From an uncultured Pelagibacteraceae bacterium (GTDB lineage Bacteria > Pseudomonadota > Alphaproteobacteria > Pelagibacterales > Pelagibacteraceae), in NCBI GenBank assembly GCA_902626245.1, contig CACOED010000003.1, positions 1-56,052 of the forward strand: DNA of 56,052 nt, read 5' to 3'. The notes under the pieces were generated by a model. The model was not told where the DNA came from, did no database searches, and saw only the letters and a program-made list of their open reading frames with translations. The position numbers were made by a program, and so were the translations under genes. Position 1 is the stretch's first letter, and each line of letters opens with the position of its first letter. This document shows positions 39,069-48,658 of the stretch, in pieces.

Positions 39069-40058
39069 ATGAAAAAAAGCATCATAAAAAAATTATTTAT
39101 TAAGCTCTCTAAAATAATGGGCTATGAAATAATTGATCAAAATAGTTTTACATCCCCAACACTTGATAGAGATTTAAATAAAGATCTTTCAAAAATTAAC
39201 AAAAAATCAATTGTTCTTCCTTTAGGTGAAGTTAAAATTTCTAGAAAAGTTAAATCTATTCTAATTCTGTTTAGAACAAACAGTAATATTGAAATATGGG
39301 ATCAAAACAAAAAAAGATTATTTGAATTTCCAAAAATTGAATATACTTTAAGGTCATTAAATTCACTCTTAAAATCAATTAGGTTTAGTAAAGAAAAATA
39401 TCCTGAAATAAAGATAAAATTTATAATAATTGACGATAATACTAATGAAAATAATTTAAATAAAATTAAAAATCTAACTAATAATAATAATTTTGAGATA
39501 AGTTTTATTAAAGTTGATCACGATAAATATAGAGAATTAATTAAAACACAGAAAAATGATCAAACATACTCTAACCTAGCAAGCTTATTTTGTTGTTACG
39601 AAATTGCTAAAAAAAATACTGATGATTTAGTTTTTTTTGTTGAAGATGATTATCTTCATTTTGAGCCAATGATGGAAGAAATGATAGCTTCATACGAAAG
39701 AATATCTTCTCAATTAAGTAATGATATTTTTATGTGTCCCGCAGATTACCCTTATTTATATATGAATAATCAAAAAACTAATATTTTAATTGGCAATAAA
39801 AGGCACTGGAGAACAGTTAGTGAGACTTTATGTACATTTATGACCAGCAAAGAACTAATAGAAAAATATTGGGATAACTTTTATAAAACCTGTCTTGATA
39901 GACATGATCCATTTGAGAAATATATAAATGATATTTACAATAAGGAAATTTGTGTATCTCCGTTAAAAAGTTTATCTGTGCATTTTACTAATATTAATTC
40001 CAGCTATGGATTATCACCATTTATTGATTACAAAAAATTATGGGATGAGAGTGAGTAA
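39069..40058 (+). CDS. Glycosyltransferase-like (GT2-like) protein
   Basis: LRSLNSLLKSIRFSKEKYPEIKIKFIIIDDNTNEN... VFFVEDDYLHF. Confidence 0.6.
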   Translation: MKKSIIKKLFIKLSKIMGYEIIDQNSFTSPTLDRDLNKDLSKINKKSIVLPLGEVKISRKVKSILILFRTNSNIEIWDQNKKRLFEFPKIEYTLRSLNSLLKSIRFSKEKYPEIKIKFIIIDDNTNENNLNKIKNLTNNNNFEISFIKVDHDKYRELIKTQKNDQTYSNLASLFCCYEIAKKNTDDLVFFVEDDYLHFEPMMEEMIASYERISSQLSNDIFMCPADYPYLYMNNQKTNILIGNKRHWRTVSETLCTFMTSKELIEKYWDNFYKTCLDRHDPFEKYINDIYNKEICVSPLKSLSVHFTNINSSYGLSPFIDYKKLWDESE

Positions 40059-40190
40059 TCTCTAAAATCTCTTTTTGTTTAAAAAGGGGGAAAGTTAGAA
40101 AACTTGATAGATTTTTAAGGGGCTTTCTTTGTTTAGAAAACATGGAGAAGAAAACCCCTTTATCAATTGATCAATTGATTAATTGATTCT

Positions 40191-41492
40191 TTAATCTCTT
40201 ATTGCATACGCGATTACACCTGTTTCAGTAACATCAGTACCTTTGGTTTCTCCTTCTTTACTTAATCTAATACCGAAAGTACTTTTCATTGTGAACCAGA
40301 TAATAAATGAAACTGTAAATACAAAAGTATTTATTGAAACTATACCAAGTAATTGTGCACCAAACGAAGCATCGGAATTTGTAATTGGTACTGCTAAAGT
40401 TCCCCAGATACCAGCAAACAAGTGAGCAGGTATAGCTCCTACAACATCATCAATTTTCATTAATAATAATAACTTGGTTCCGTAAATAACTATAATTCCG
40501 CCTACAGCACCAATTAAAATTGCCGCATAAGGTGAAGGCATTAAAGGTTCTGCAGTTATTGCTACCAATCCACCTATACACCCATTTAACATTTGAATTA
40601 CATCTGTTTTTCCCAATACAATTCTTGTTATAATAGCAGCTGACATAACACCACCAGCACCTGCCAGGAATGTATTCAAAAATATTGTTGATACTGCAAT
40701 TGCATCAACAACTGTATCCATTGCTAGTTGAGAACCACCATTAAAACCAAACCAACCCAGCCATAAAATAAATATCCCGAGTGTAACCAATGGAATTGAG
40801 GATGCTGCAAAAGGCTTAATTGGCGCAGGCTCACCAGTTTTCGTAAATCTACCTAATCTAGGACCAAGCAAAATCACACCAGCTAAAGCTGCTGCACCAC
40901 CAGTTGAGTGAACTAAAGTTGATCCAGCAAAATCTGAAAAGCCAGTTGTTGATAACCAACCACCTCCCCATTGCCATCCCATGACAATTGGATAAATAAT
41001 TCCGGATAATATTCCTGCAAATAGGAAGAACGGCCATAATTTAATTCTTTCAGCCATTGTACCTGACACAATCGAAACTGTTGTTGCACAAAAAACCATT
41101 TGAAAATACCAATCTGATCCATCCGAATATCCAGTATCTATTTTACTTGAATCTGACCATGGAGCAAAATTTCCAATATATCCACCTTCTGGTATTCCAT
41201 AAGCCAAGTTGTATCCAAACATCCAAAACATTATTCCAGCAATTGAAAATAAACCAATATTTTTAGCACAAATTACAGAAACACTTTTTGATGTTACCAT
41301 TCCAGCTTCTAGCATTGCAAAGCCTGCCGCCATAAACATAACAAGAAATCCACAAACTAAAAAAAGAAAGGTATTTAAAATAAAACCTACTTCGGCAGAA
41401 ACTTTTGTCTCTGCGTAACCTACAGTGGTCATATTTAGTAAAAAAAATAAAATTACTAAAGGACCAATTAATTTTTTGTATAAATTTGACAT
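40191..41492 (-). CDS. amt: Ammonium transporter
   Basis: AEVGFILNTFLFLVCGFLVMFMAAGFAMLEAGMV... STGGAAALAGVILLGPRLGRF. Confidence 0.97.
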   Translation of the reverse strand: MSNLYKKLIGPLVILFFLLNMTTVGYAETKVSAEVGFILNTFLFLVCGFLVMFMAAGFAMLEAGMVTSKSVSVICAKNIGLFSIAGIMFWMFGYNLAYGIPEGGYIGNFAPWSDSSKIDTGYSDGSDWYFQMVFCATTVSIVSGTMAERIKLWPFFLFAGILSGIIYPIVMGWQWGGGWLSTTGFSDFAGSTLVHSTGGAAALAGVILLGPRLGRFTKTGEPAPIKPFAASSIPLVTLGIFILWLGWFGFNGGSQLAMDTVVDAIAVSTIFLNTFLAGAGGVMSAAIITRIVLGKTDVIQMLNGCIGGLVAITAEPLMPSPYAAILIGAVGGIIVIYGTKLLLLMKIDDVVGAIPAHLFAGIWGTLAVPITNSDASFGAQLLGIVSINTFVFTVSFIIWFTMKSTFGIRLSKEGETKGTDVTETGVIAYAIRD

Positions 41493-41585
41493 TAGTCTTT
41501 TTTTATAAAGAAATTCTTTTATTTAAAAAAAATTAAAAAAGTAATGTTGATACGGAAAAATAGCTATGCAGATCTTGCATATAGT

Positions 41586-41618
41586 AACAGCCTTATTACA
41601 ATTTGTAACAAGGCTGTT
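41586..41618 (-). terminator. Strong hairpin immediately downstream of hupB
   Basis: AACAGCCTTATTACAA|TTTGTAACAAGGCTGTT: near-perfect 16-bp inverted repeat. Confidence 0.75.
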
Positions 41619-41627
41619 AAAACTTAA

Positions 41628-41903
41628 TTATTTATTGAATACTTCTTTAAGTGCTTTAGCAGGTAAAAATTTTACTTTTTGAGAAGCAGCTATTTGAATT
41701 TGTTCTCCTGTTCTAGGATTACGTCCAATTCGTGCTTTTCTTTTGGCCACTTTATATGTACCAAAACCAGCAATTTTCACAGAATCATCATTTTTTAATG
41801 CATCTAGAATAGTGTTGGTAATTGTATCAAAAGTACGCTCAGCATCAGCTTTGCTTTGGTTTAAAGAACCAGCTAATTTAGCGACTAATTGTTTTTTGTT
41901 CAT
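41628..41903 (-). CDS. hupB: DNA-binding protein HU
   Basis: MNKKQLVAKLAGSLNQSKADAERTFDTI... KIAGFGTYKVAKRKARIGRNPRTGEQI. Confidence 0.96.
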   Translation of the reverse strand: MNKKQLVAKLAGSLNQSKADAERTFDTITNTILDALKNDDSVKIAGFGTYKVAKRKARIGRNPRTGEQIQIAASQKVKFLPAKALKEVFNK

Positions 41904-42052
41904 TTTTAGCTCCGGTTATTAGGTTGTTGAATATAATTAACATAATCCTTTATTTTTCAAGCTTTTTTTTAGTATATATTTTTTTTATACCCACAATATA
42001 TTGTGATCTAAAAGTATTGATTTTATTAGTTTTTTTAGATTAAAAAAATGGC

Positions 42053-43162
42053 TTAAAATAAGCCTAAATCTTTAAGATCATTAAATGTTGCAAAAAACAT
42101 TAAAAAAAGGAGCAAAAACATTCCGATTCGAAAAAAACCCTCTTGTGTTTTTTGACTTAATGGCCTTCCTAAAATCTTTTCAAATCCATAAAACATTAAA
42201 TGACCTCCGTCTAGAAGAGGTATTGGAAATAAATTAATTAAACCCAAGCTTATAGAAATATAAGCCATAATACTTAGAAAGGGAACAAATCCAATTTCAG
42301 CTACTTGACCAGTAATTTTGGCAATTCTAATAGGTCCTCCTAATTGAGAACTATCTCCAGATCCGCCAATTATCGAGCCTAAGTATTTTAATGATGAAAT
42401 ACACACAAAATAAACCTCATTTATTGAGTAATATAGAGCTTTCGCTGGTCCTAATTTAATATGGTTTATTTCGTTATTAAATGGGCTTAATTTAATTCCA
42501 ACAATTCTTTTTTTAACTTTATTTCCCATATTATCTTCATCCTCAATAATATTAGGTTTTACCTTTAATATTAATTCATTTTCAAATCTTTCTATTTTGA
42601 AATCTATAAATTCTGAAGTAGACATAGTTATTAACTTAGAAACATCCAGAATACTTTTTACTTTATTTCCGTCAATTTCTAAAATTAAATCATTTTTTTT
42701 TAGTCCTGCAATTTGTGCTGGACTTTCACTTTGAACTTCGTTGATCATAGCTGGGGTGAAATCTTTGCCTATAAACATGTAAATTGATAAGAAAATAACT
42801 ATTGCTAATAGGAAATTTGCAAAAGGGCCAGCGGCTACAATAATTGCTCTTTGATATAAAGGTTTTAGTACAAATAATTTTTTTTGATCTTCAGCTGAAT
42901 ATTTATTTATAATTTTTTCTTGGTCGGCTTGACTAAAAACGTTTCTATCTCCAAAAAATTTAACATAGCCGCCTAGTGGTATCCAGCAGATTTTCCATCT
43001 AGTTCCTGATTTATCATTCCATCCGAATATTTCTTTTCCAAATCCAATAGAAAAATCAGTAATACCAACACCAAATTTTTTTGCAAAATAATAATGACCG
43101 TATTCATGAATAAATACAACTACAAGAATTAAAACAATAAATGGAATAATAAAATTTAGCAT
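42053..43162 (-). CDS. rseP: RIP metalloprotease RseP (M50)
   Basis: VVVFIHEYGHYYFAKKFGV (HExxH), PDZ region, LFPIPLLDGGHL. Confidence 0.95.
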   Translation of the reverse strand: MLNFIIPFIVLILVVVFIHEYGHYYFAKKFGVGITDFSIGFGKEIFGWNDKSGTRWKICWIPLGGYVKFFGDRNVFSQADQEKIINKYSAEDQKKLFVLKPLYQRAIIVAAGPFANFLLAIVIFLSIYMFIGKDFTPAMINEVQSESPAQIAGLKKNDLILEIDGNKVKSILDVSKLITMSTSEFIDFKIERFENELILKVKPNIIEDEDNMGNKVKKRIVGIKLSPFNNEINHIKLGPAKALYYSINEVYFVCISSLKYLGSIIGGSGDSSQLGGPIRIAKITGQVAEIGFVPFLSIMAYISISLGLINLFPIPLLDGGHLMFYGFEKILGRPLSQKTQEGFFRIGMFLLLFLMFFATFNDLKDLGLF

Positions 43163-43182
43163 TTAACTATATATATTTAATA

Positions 43183-44613
43183 TTATTTAATTTTCCAAGT
43201 AAAAACAGGGGTAAATGTCGCTACTAAAAAAGACAGAAATAATAAAGATTTTGAGACAAAAGTAGGAAAAAAATCATAAGGAAACAAAATACCTACTAGA
43301 ATAGATTTTGAAAAATCAGGGCTTGGAAAAAATAATAAACCTGTAGTTATTCCAATTACAATTGAAACATATGCGTTTTTTTCACTTATTGATTTAGTAA
43401 AAAAACTATAAAACACTGTTAGAACAGCAGAACAACAAAATAGATCTGCTAATAAAAATAGATATAAAATGCTTAAACCTTTAGATGCTACTACAAAAAC
43501 GATAATTGAAAGTAAAATAATTAAATAATTTGAAAGTTTAAAATAATTTCCTTTAAAATTAATTATTTTGTTTCCATCAACAATAATTAGACTTGAAATT
43601 GCGTTAATTAGAGTATCGATACTGCTTATAGTTAATGATATTCCTAGAACTATTACTATCACTGAAAGCAAAGACGTTTGACCTTTAAATAGTAAAGAGA
43701 AAAAAGCAAGGTCAGGAATCACGTTTGAGTCTATTGATGCGGCAACTAAACCGCTAAAACCCATAAAAAAAACCACTGGAATAATTAAAAAAAATGAAAT
43801 TAGTAAACTTTTTTTTAAAATAATGTTATTTTTTGCTGCATAAACTCTTTGCCAATTTCCTTGATGAAAAAGATTAGTTGCAGCAACAGCTATAAAAAAA
43901 GTTAAACCTGCAGTAAAATTTGATAAATATTCAATACTAAGTAAATTTGGTTTATTTGACTTTATAAATTCAAAATTAAATTGAGTGATATTAAAAGATA
44001 ATAAAAAACTAATTGCAATTAATAGAAGTATCATTAATACAATAAATTGAATACTATCAGTAAATATTGAGGCTCTTAATCCACCATATAAAGTGTATGC
44101 TACTGAGGAAGTTACAACTATTAATGCTATTATCCACAAACTTGTTCCAGATATATAGTTAACTAATATTGATATAGCAGTAACTTCAGCAATTAAAAAA
44201 ATTGCCATATAGAAAATAGTGAGAAATAAAATTAATTTAAATAACTGTTTACCAAATTTTAATCTTATAACTTCGATTAAAGTTTTTGCTTTTGGAAATG
44301 AATTTCTAAATTTTGACCCTAATGAAATTAAAATAAGCAATGGAAAAGCTGTTCCGAGAGCATATCCAATTACTGCACCTAAACCTCCCCAGGTAGCAGC
44401 TGAAGCAGGTCCAAATAAAATCCAAGCACCAAGTGCTGAAGAAACAAAACTAGAAGTTAATGAAAATATTCCAATATTTCTATTTGCAATTAAATAATTA
44501 TTTAATCCTTTGTACTTCTTTGAATAATAAATTCCACTTACTAAGAATATAATACTTAAAATAAGAGTTAATAAAATTGCAGATGTTTGACTTAAAATGT
44601 TTATTGATATCAT
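43183..44613 (-). CDS. thiV: Sodium:solute symporter (SSS family), thiV-like putative HMP transporter
   Basis: SSS-family topology with a TPP riboswitch directly upstream, as described for SAR11 thiV. Confidence 0.8.
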   Translation of the reverse strand: MISINILSQTSAILLTLILSIIFLVSGIYYSKKYKGLNNYLIANRNIGIFSLTSSFVSSALGAWILFGPASAATWGGLGAVIGYALGTAFPLLILISLGSKFRNSFPKAKTLIEVIRLKFGKQLFKLILFLTIFYMAIFLIAEVTAISILVNYISGTSLWIIALIVVTSSVAYTLYGGLRASIFTDSIQFIVLMILLLIAISFLLSFNITQFNFEFIKSNKPNLLSIEYLSNFTAGLTFFIAVAATNLFHQGNWQRVYAAKNNIILKKSLLISFFLIIPVVFFMGFSGLVAASIDSNVIPDLAFFSLLFKGQTSLLSVIVIVLGISLTISSIDTLINAISSLIIVDGNKIINFKGNYFKLSNYLIILLSIIVFVVASKGLSILYLFLLADLFCCSAVLTVFYSFFTKSISEKNAYVSIVIGITTGLLFFPSPDFSKSILVGILFPYDFFPTFVSKSLLFLSFLVATFTPVFTWKIK

Positions 44614-44614
44614 T

Positions 44615-44680
44615 TTCCCTTTCTGAATTATCGGACAGGTTCTTAGGGTTTGATCTCAGTCTTTCGACACCCCTTTTTCT
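44615..44680 (-). promoter_or_regulatory. TPP (THI element) riboswitch
   Basis: Reverse strand GGGGTGTCGAAAGACTGAGATCAAACCCTAAGAACCTGTCCGATAATTCAGAAAGGG: GGGGTG, CTGAGA, ACCC, GAACCTG core motifs. Confidence 0.88.
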
Positions 44681-44697
44681 TAAAAAAAACATTATAA

Positions 44698-45006
44698 TTA
44701 AAAAAAAAGTATTATCCAATAAGAAATTAATCCAGATAAAATAGTTGCAATAACATTTTTTGAAAAATAACCTACAACAATCGCAACTATAGCACCAAAA
44801 ATTTTTGGATCATTCATTTCTATAAAGACTTCATAATCATTAATAAAAATTGCTGGAAATATTATTGCAGGAAATACTGCAGATGGAACATAGGTTAATA
44901 CAGCTTTAATTCTATCTCCTAGCATATCTCTGCTAATTAAAGCAATCATAGTCATTCTAGTGAAATAAGTTAATATTCCTGCAATAATAATTGATAGCCA
45001 GGTCAT
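44698..45006 (-). CDS. azlD: AzlD-family branched-chain amino acid transport protein
   Basis: ITYFTRMTMIALISRDMLGDRIKAVLTYVPSAVFPAIIFP; pairs with azlC. Confidence 0.85.
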   Translation of the reverse strand: MTWLSIIIAGILTYFTRMTMIALISRDMLGDRIKAVLTYVPSAVFPAIIFPAIFINDYEVFIEMNDPKIFGAIVAIVVGYFSKNVIATILSGLISYWIILFF

Positions 45007-45689
45007 TTTTTTAATCTCAGTATTAATGCAGCAACAAACAAAGCAATAATGGGTGAAATAATTATATATGATTTAAATGGTGCATTGAAAAATATTAAGG
45101 AACTTATTCCACAAACAAGCATAACAATTACATGGTCAATTTTTTTTAAATCTTGGACAATAATAGCTATAAAAGTAAGAGGTATTGCAAATTTTAAACC
45201 AAGTTCTTCTGGTACGAATGATCCTAATATAATTCCAGCTAATGTCGAAATTTGCCAACAAACCCAGAGTGTACTTCCTGTACCAATTAAATGGTAATGC
45301 AAATATTGTTCATTTTTATTTTTTTTAAAGAATTTATTAGACTCAGCAAAACCTTGATCTACAACTAAATAAGAAATTAAAAGTTTTTTTATAAATGATA
45401 ATTTTTCCAAATATTCTGATAAAACTGCTCCATATAACAAATGTCTTGAATTAATAACACCAACAGATGTGGCGGCAATCAAAGAAGAAGCACCACCTGA
45501 TATTAATTGTAAAAATACAATTTGTGAGGCTCCGCCAAATATGACGATGGACATTCCATAGACTAAATATGGATTGAAACCAAGTTCAATACCAATTGCT
45601 CCACAAATAATTCCAAACGGAATTACTGAGAGCATATGCGGTGCAACATCCAACATCCCTCTAGTGAATAATTGTTTTTTTGAGAGCAT
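45003..45689 (-). CDS. azlC: AzlC-family branched-chain amino acid permease
   Basis: FGIICGAIGIELGFNPYLVYGMSIVIFGGASQIVFLQLI... NSRHLLYGAVLSEYL. Confidence 0.9.
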   Translation of the reverse strand: MLSKKQLFTRGMLDVAPHMLSVIPFGIICGAIGIELGFNPYLVYGMSIVIFGGASQIVFLQLISGGASSLIAATSVGVINSRHLLYGAVLSEYLEKLSFIKKLLISYLVVDQGFAESNKFFKKNKNEQYLHYHLIGTGSTLWVCWQISTLAGIILGSFVPEELGLKFAIPLTFIAIIVQDLKKIDHVIVMLVCGISSLIFFNAPFKSYIIISPIIALFVAALILRLKK

Positions 45690-45700
45690 TTATTTTAGTT

Positions 45701-46771
45701 TTATAAAAAACAAACTATATGCTCAAGATGAATTGGCCTTTTAATACCAAATTTATCATCTACTTCGTGTTGCTCCTTATGATGAGTATGAACAGCAACT
45801 GGTATTAACAATTTACTTGTAGTTTTAAGGGTATAAATAAAATTTGTACCTCTAAATTTTCTATCAACAACCTCTAATTTTAGATTACTATCATCATCGT
45901 GCTCTAAATCCTCTGGTTGTAGCAATAGTTGAACTTTTGATCCAGTTGGATAATGTTTTATAAAATTTCCTGTAATTAATCCTAAATCATCATTTTCTAA
46001 TGAGTTATTACCTGTAACTTTTGCTGGAATAAGTATTCCTCTGTTTAGAAAATTTACAACTTCAATTGAATTTGGGAAATGATAAACATTATAAGGGTCA
46101 TCGAATTGCTTAAGTTTTTCACCTAAAATAATTCCACATTTATTGCCTAAGTAGAAGGCTTCATAAGAGTCATGAGTTACAACTATTGTTGTTATTTTTA
46201 AGTCCTTCAAAATTTTTTTAAGTTGAACCTGAATTTCTTCTTTAAAACTTTGATCAACATTTGACAATGGTTCATCTAATAATAAAAGATCAGGTTGTGT
46301 AACTAAAGATCTTGCGAGTGCCGCTCTTTGCGCTTCACCTGCACTTATTTGATGAGGATATTTACTTAATATTTTTTCTATATTCAATAATTTAATTATT
46401 TTTTTTGGATTCAATTTTTTTTTTCCGTTTGGCTTCTTTGCTTCAGCACCTAAATAGATATTTTTTTCAACAGTATAATGGGGAAATAAACTATTTTCTT
46501 GAAATGATAGTGATATACTTCGATATTCAGGCTCTACATGATCTTGAGCTGAAGATAATAATTTATCTTTCAGTTTTATCGTGCCCGATTCAATTTTCTC
46601 TAACCCGGCTATAGTTCTTAAAATCGTAGTTTTACCAACACCAGAAGGTCCTAAAAGGCAAATTATATCTCCCTTGTTTTTAATACTAAAGGAAACATTT
46701 TTTACTTTAGTCTTTCCACCAACTCTAAAATTAACATTTTTAACTTCTAAATAATTTTTACTCATTATCAA
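45701..46771 (-). CDS. fbpC: Fe(III) ABC transporter ATP-binding protein
   Basis: LLGPSGVGKTTILRTIAGLE, SAGEAQRAALARSLVTQPDLLLLDEPLSN. Confidence 0.9.
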   Translation of the reverse strand: MIMSKNYLEVKNVNFRVGGKTKVKNVSFSIKNKGDIICLLGPSGVGKTTILRTIAGLEKIESGTIKLKDKLLSSAQDHVEPEYRSISLSFQENSLFPHYTVEKNIYLGAEAKKPNGKKKLNPKKIIKLLNIEKILSKYPHQISAGEAQRAALARSLVTQPDLLLLDEPLSNVDQSFKEEIQVQLKKILKDLKITTIVVTHDSYEAFYLGNKCGIILGEKLKQFDDPYNVYHFPNSIEVVNFLNRGILIPAKVTGNNSLENDDLGLITGNFIKHYPTGSKVQLLLQPEDLEHDDDSNLKLEVVDRKFRGTNFIYTLKTTSKLLIPVAVHTHHKEQHEVDDKFGIKRPIHLEHIVCFL

Positions 46772-48377
46772 CTCTTAAAATATATTTTGACGTAAGTAAA
46801 ATAAAGAAACTTGCGATAACTATCAAACATAAAGATGGTACAGCTGCAGCCTCCAGTAAATCTTCAGATGCAGAAATATATGCAGTTGTTGCAAAGGTTT
46901 CGAAATTAAAAGGTCTCAAGATTAATGTTATTGGCAATTCCCTTATTATTTCTAGTGAAATTAATATAACAACAAATAAAAGTGAATTTCTTAAGTAAGG
47001 TATATGAATATTTAAAAAAGTTTTTGATTTAGAATAACCAAGAAGATAAGCGCTTTCATCGACACAGATATTCATTTTTTCATAACCAGATTTTATTCCA
47101 TTAAAGGCCAATGAATAAAATCTTATAAAATAAACAGTTACTAAACCTAAAATAGAACCAATAAATAATTTTTTAATTGATACTACTCCAAAAGATTTGA
47201 CAAAATTTTCATCAAACCAAGCAATAAAAGTTATAAATGCTATAGCAAGAATCACACCTGGTATTGCGTAACCAGAAATTGATAAAGTTGACAAAATATT
47301 TAAAATTTTTTTGTTTGAAACTCTATTGCCATAATTAGATATTAAAGCAAAAAATATTAACACTAAACTTGATAAAGAAACAAGATATAATGTATTTAAA
47401 AAAAGATTTATTATTTCTAAATCGAAGAAATTTTCTGGAAATTTAATTGTCCAATATAACATTTGACTTAATGGAAATAAAAAACTTAAAAAAAATAGAA
47501 TGAAACAAAATGAAAATGCAAAAAAAGATTTTAATCCATTAAGTTTAATTTTTTCTTTTTTCTTAAATCCACCTTTTGCTTCTAAATGGTATCTGGCTTT
47601 TTTCCTGGATAGATTTTCAGTTATAAACAATAGAAATATAAAAAGTAAAAGAAAAAAAGATATTCGATTTGCAAATGCCAAATCATCAAAGGTTATCCAT
47701 GCATTATAAATGCCTGTTGTTAAAGTGTTTACTGAAAAAAAATCTACCGCTCCAAATTCAGCTAAAGTTTCCATAGCTACTAGTGACAAGCCAGCAACGA
47801 TTGCTGGTCTAGCTGCAGGTAATATTATTGTATAAAATGATCTAAATTTTGAAAAACCTAAATTTTTGCCTAATTCTATCAAATTTTGTGATTGATACAA
47901 AAATGAAGATCTGGCTAGTAAATATACGTAAACATATAATGAAAATGATATAGATAATATTAGACCAAACATGCCACTGAATTTTGGGATATGTTTGTTG
48001 TAATTTCCTTCTCCAAATAAAAATTTTAAGATTGTAAATGCAGTTCCATAATTTTCAAAAAAAGCAAATAAAGAATAAGCATAAATATAAGGGGGTACTG
48101 CAAAAGATAATATTAGAGCCCATTTAAAAAAATTAGAACCAGGAAAATGATAAAAAGAAACTATATAGGCTGATCCAACTCCTAAAAAAAATGTCAAAAA
48201 TATTACACCAATTAAAAGAATCAAAGAATTGAATATATATTCAAGAAAAAAGGTTTGTTTAAGAATTTCAAAATAATTTGATGTATCTTCAAAAAAACTT
48301 GTAAAAACAGTAAATATTGGAATTATTATAGTTAATGAGATAGCTAATGAACTTATATACCAAAAATTAAATTTCAT
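46758..48377 (-). CDS. fbpB: Fe(III) ABC transporter permease (two fused permease domains; start either MKFNFWY at 48377 or MDTKIF at 48434)
   Basis: Two-copy ABC permease with ELGKNLGFSKFRSFYTIILPAARPAIVAGLSLVAMETLAEFGAVDFF. Confidence 0.9.
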   Translation of the reverse strand: MKFNFWYISSLAISLTIIIPIFTVFTSFFEDTSNYFEILKQTFFLEYIFNSLILLIGVIFLTFFLGVGSAYIVSFYHFPGSNFFKWALILSFAVPPYIYAYSLFAFFENYGTAFTILKFLFGEGNYNKHIPKFSGMFGLILSISFSLYVYVYLLARSSFLYQSQNLIELGKNLGFSKFRSFYTIILPAARPAIVAGLSLVAMETLAEFGAVDFFSVNTLTTGIYNAWITFDDLAFANRISFFLLLFIFLLFITENLSRKKARYHLEAKGGFKKKEKIKLNGLKSFFAFSFCFILFFLSFLFPLSQMLYWTIKFPENFFDLEIINLFLNTLYLVSLSSLVLIFFALISNYGNRVSNKKILNILSTLSISGYAIPGVILAIAFITFIAWFDENFVKSFGVVSIKKLFIGSILGLVTVYFIRFYSLAFNGIKSGYEKMNICVDESAYLLGYSKSKTFLNIHIPYLRNSLLFVVILISLEIIRELPITLILRPFNFETFATTAYISASEDLLEAAAVPSLCLIVIASFFILLTSKYILRVDNE

Positions 48378-48423
48378 ATTATAATCCGCCTTATAAAAGA
48401 AAAGTAATTTCCTAATAAAGATT

Positions 48424-48477
48424 TTAGTGTCCATGTGAAAGGAGGCTTTGCAATGAGACCCAAACCATGGACACTAA
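48424..48477. repeat. 12-bp perfect inverted repeat between fbpB and the small ORF
   Basis: TTAGTGTCCATG (48424-48435) / CATGGACACTAA (48466-48477). Confidence 0.85.
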
Positions 48478-48490
48478 TTCAAAGAAATTA

Positions 48491-48658
48491 TTAAAAATTA
48501 AATAACTTTAAGATGTGCGGAACCTCCTCGTTACTAATTTCCGATAAATTTCTTTTATTTATCCTTTTTTCGATTTTTTTACACTCCTCAGAACATGCAG
48601 GACATGCTTCGGCTGAGTTATTATAATCGAAATCAGAAATAAATTTTTTTTCTTCCAT
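48491..48658 (-). CDS. Small protein with CPAC-x3-C motif (55 aa), not in the ORF track
   Basis: MEEKKFISDFDYNNSAEACPACSEECKKIEKRINKRNLSEISNEEVPHILKLFNF*; ATG abuts the fbpA stop codon. Confidence 0.55.
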   Translation of the reverse strand: MEEKKFISDFDYNNSAEACPACSEECKKIEKRINKRNLSEISNEEVPHILKLFNF

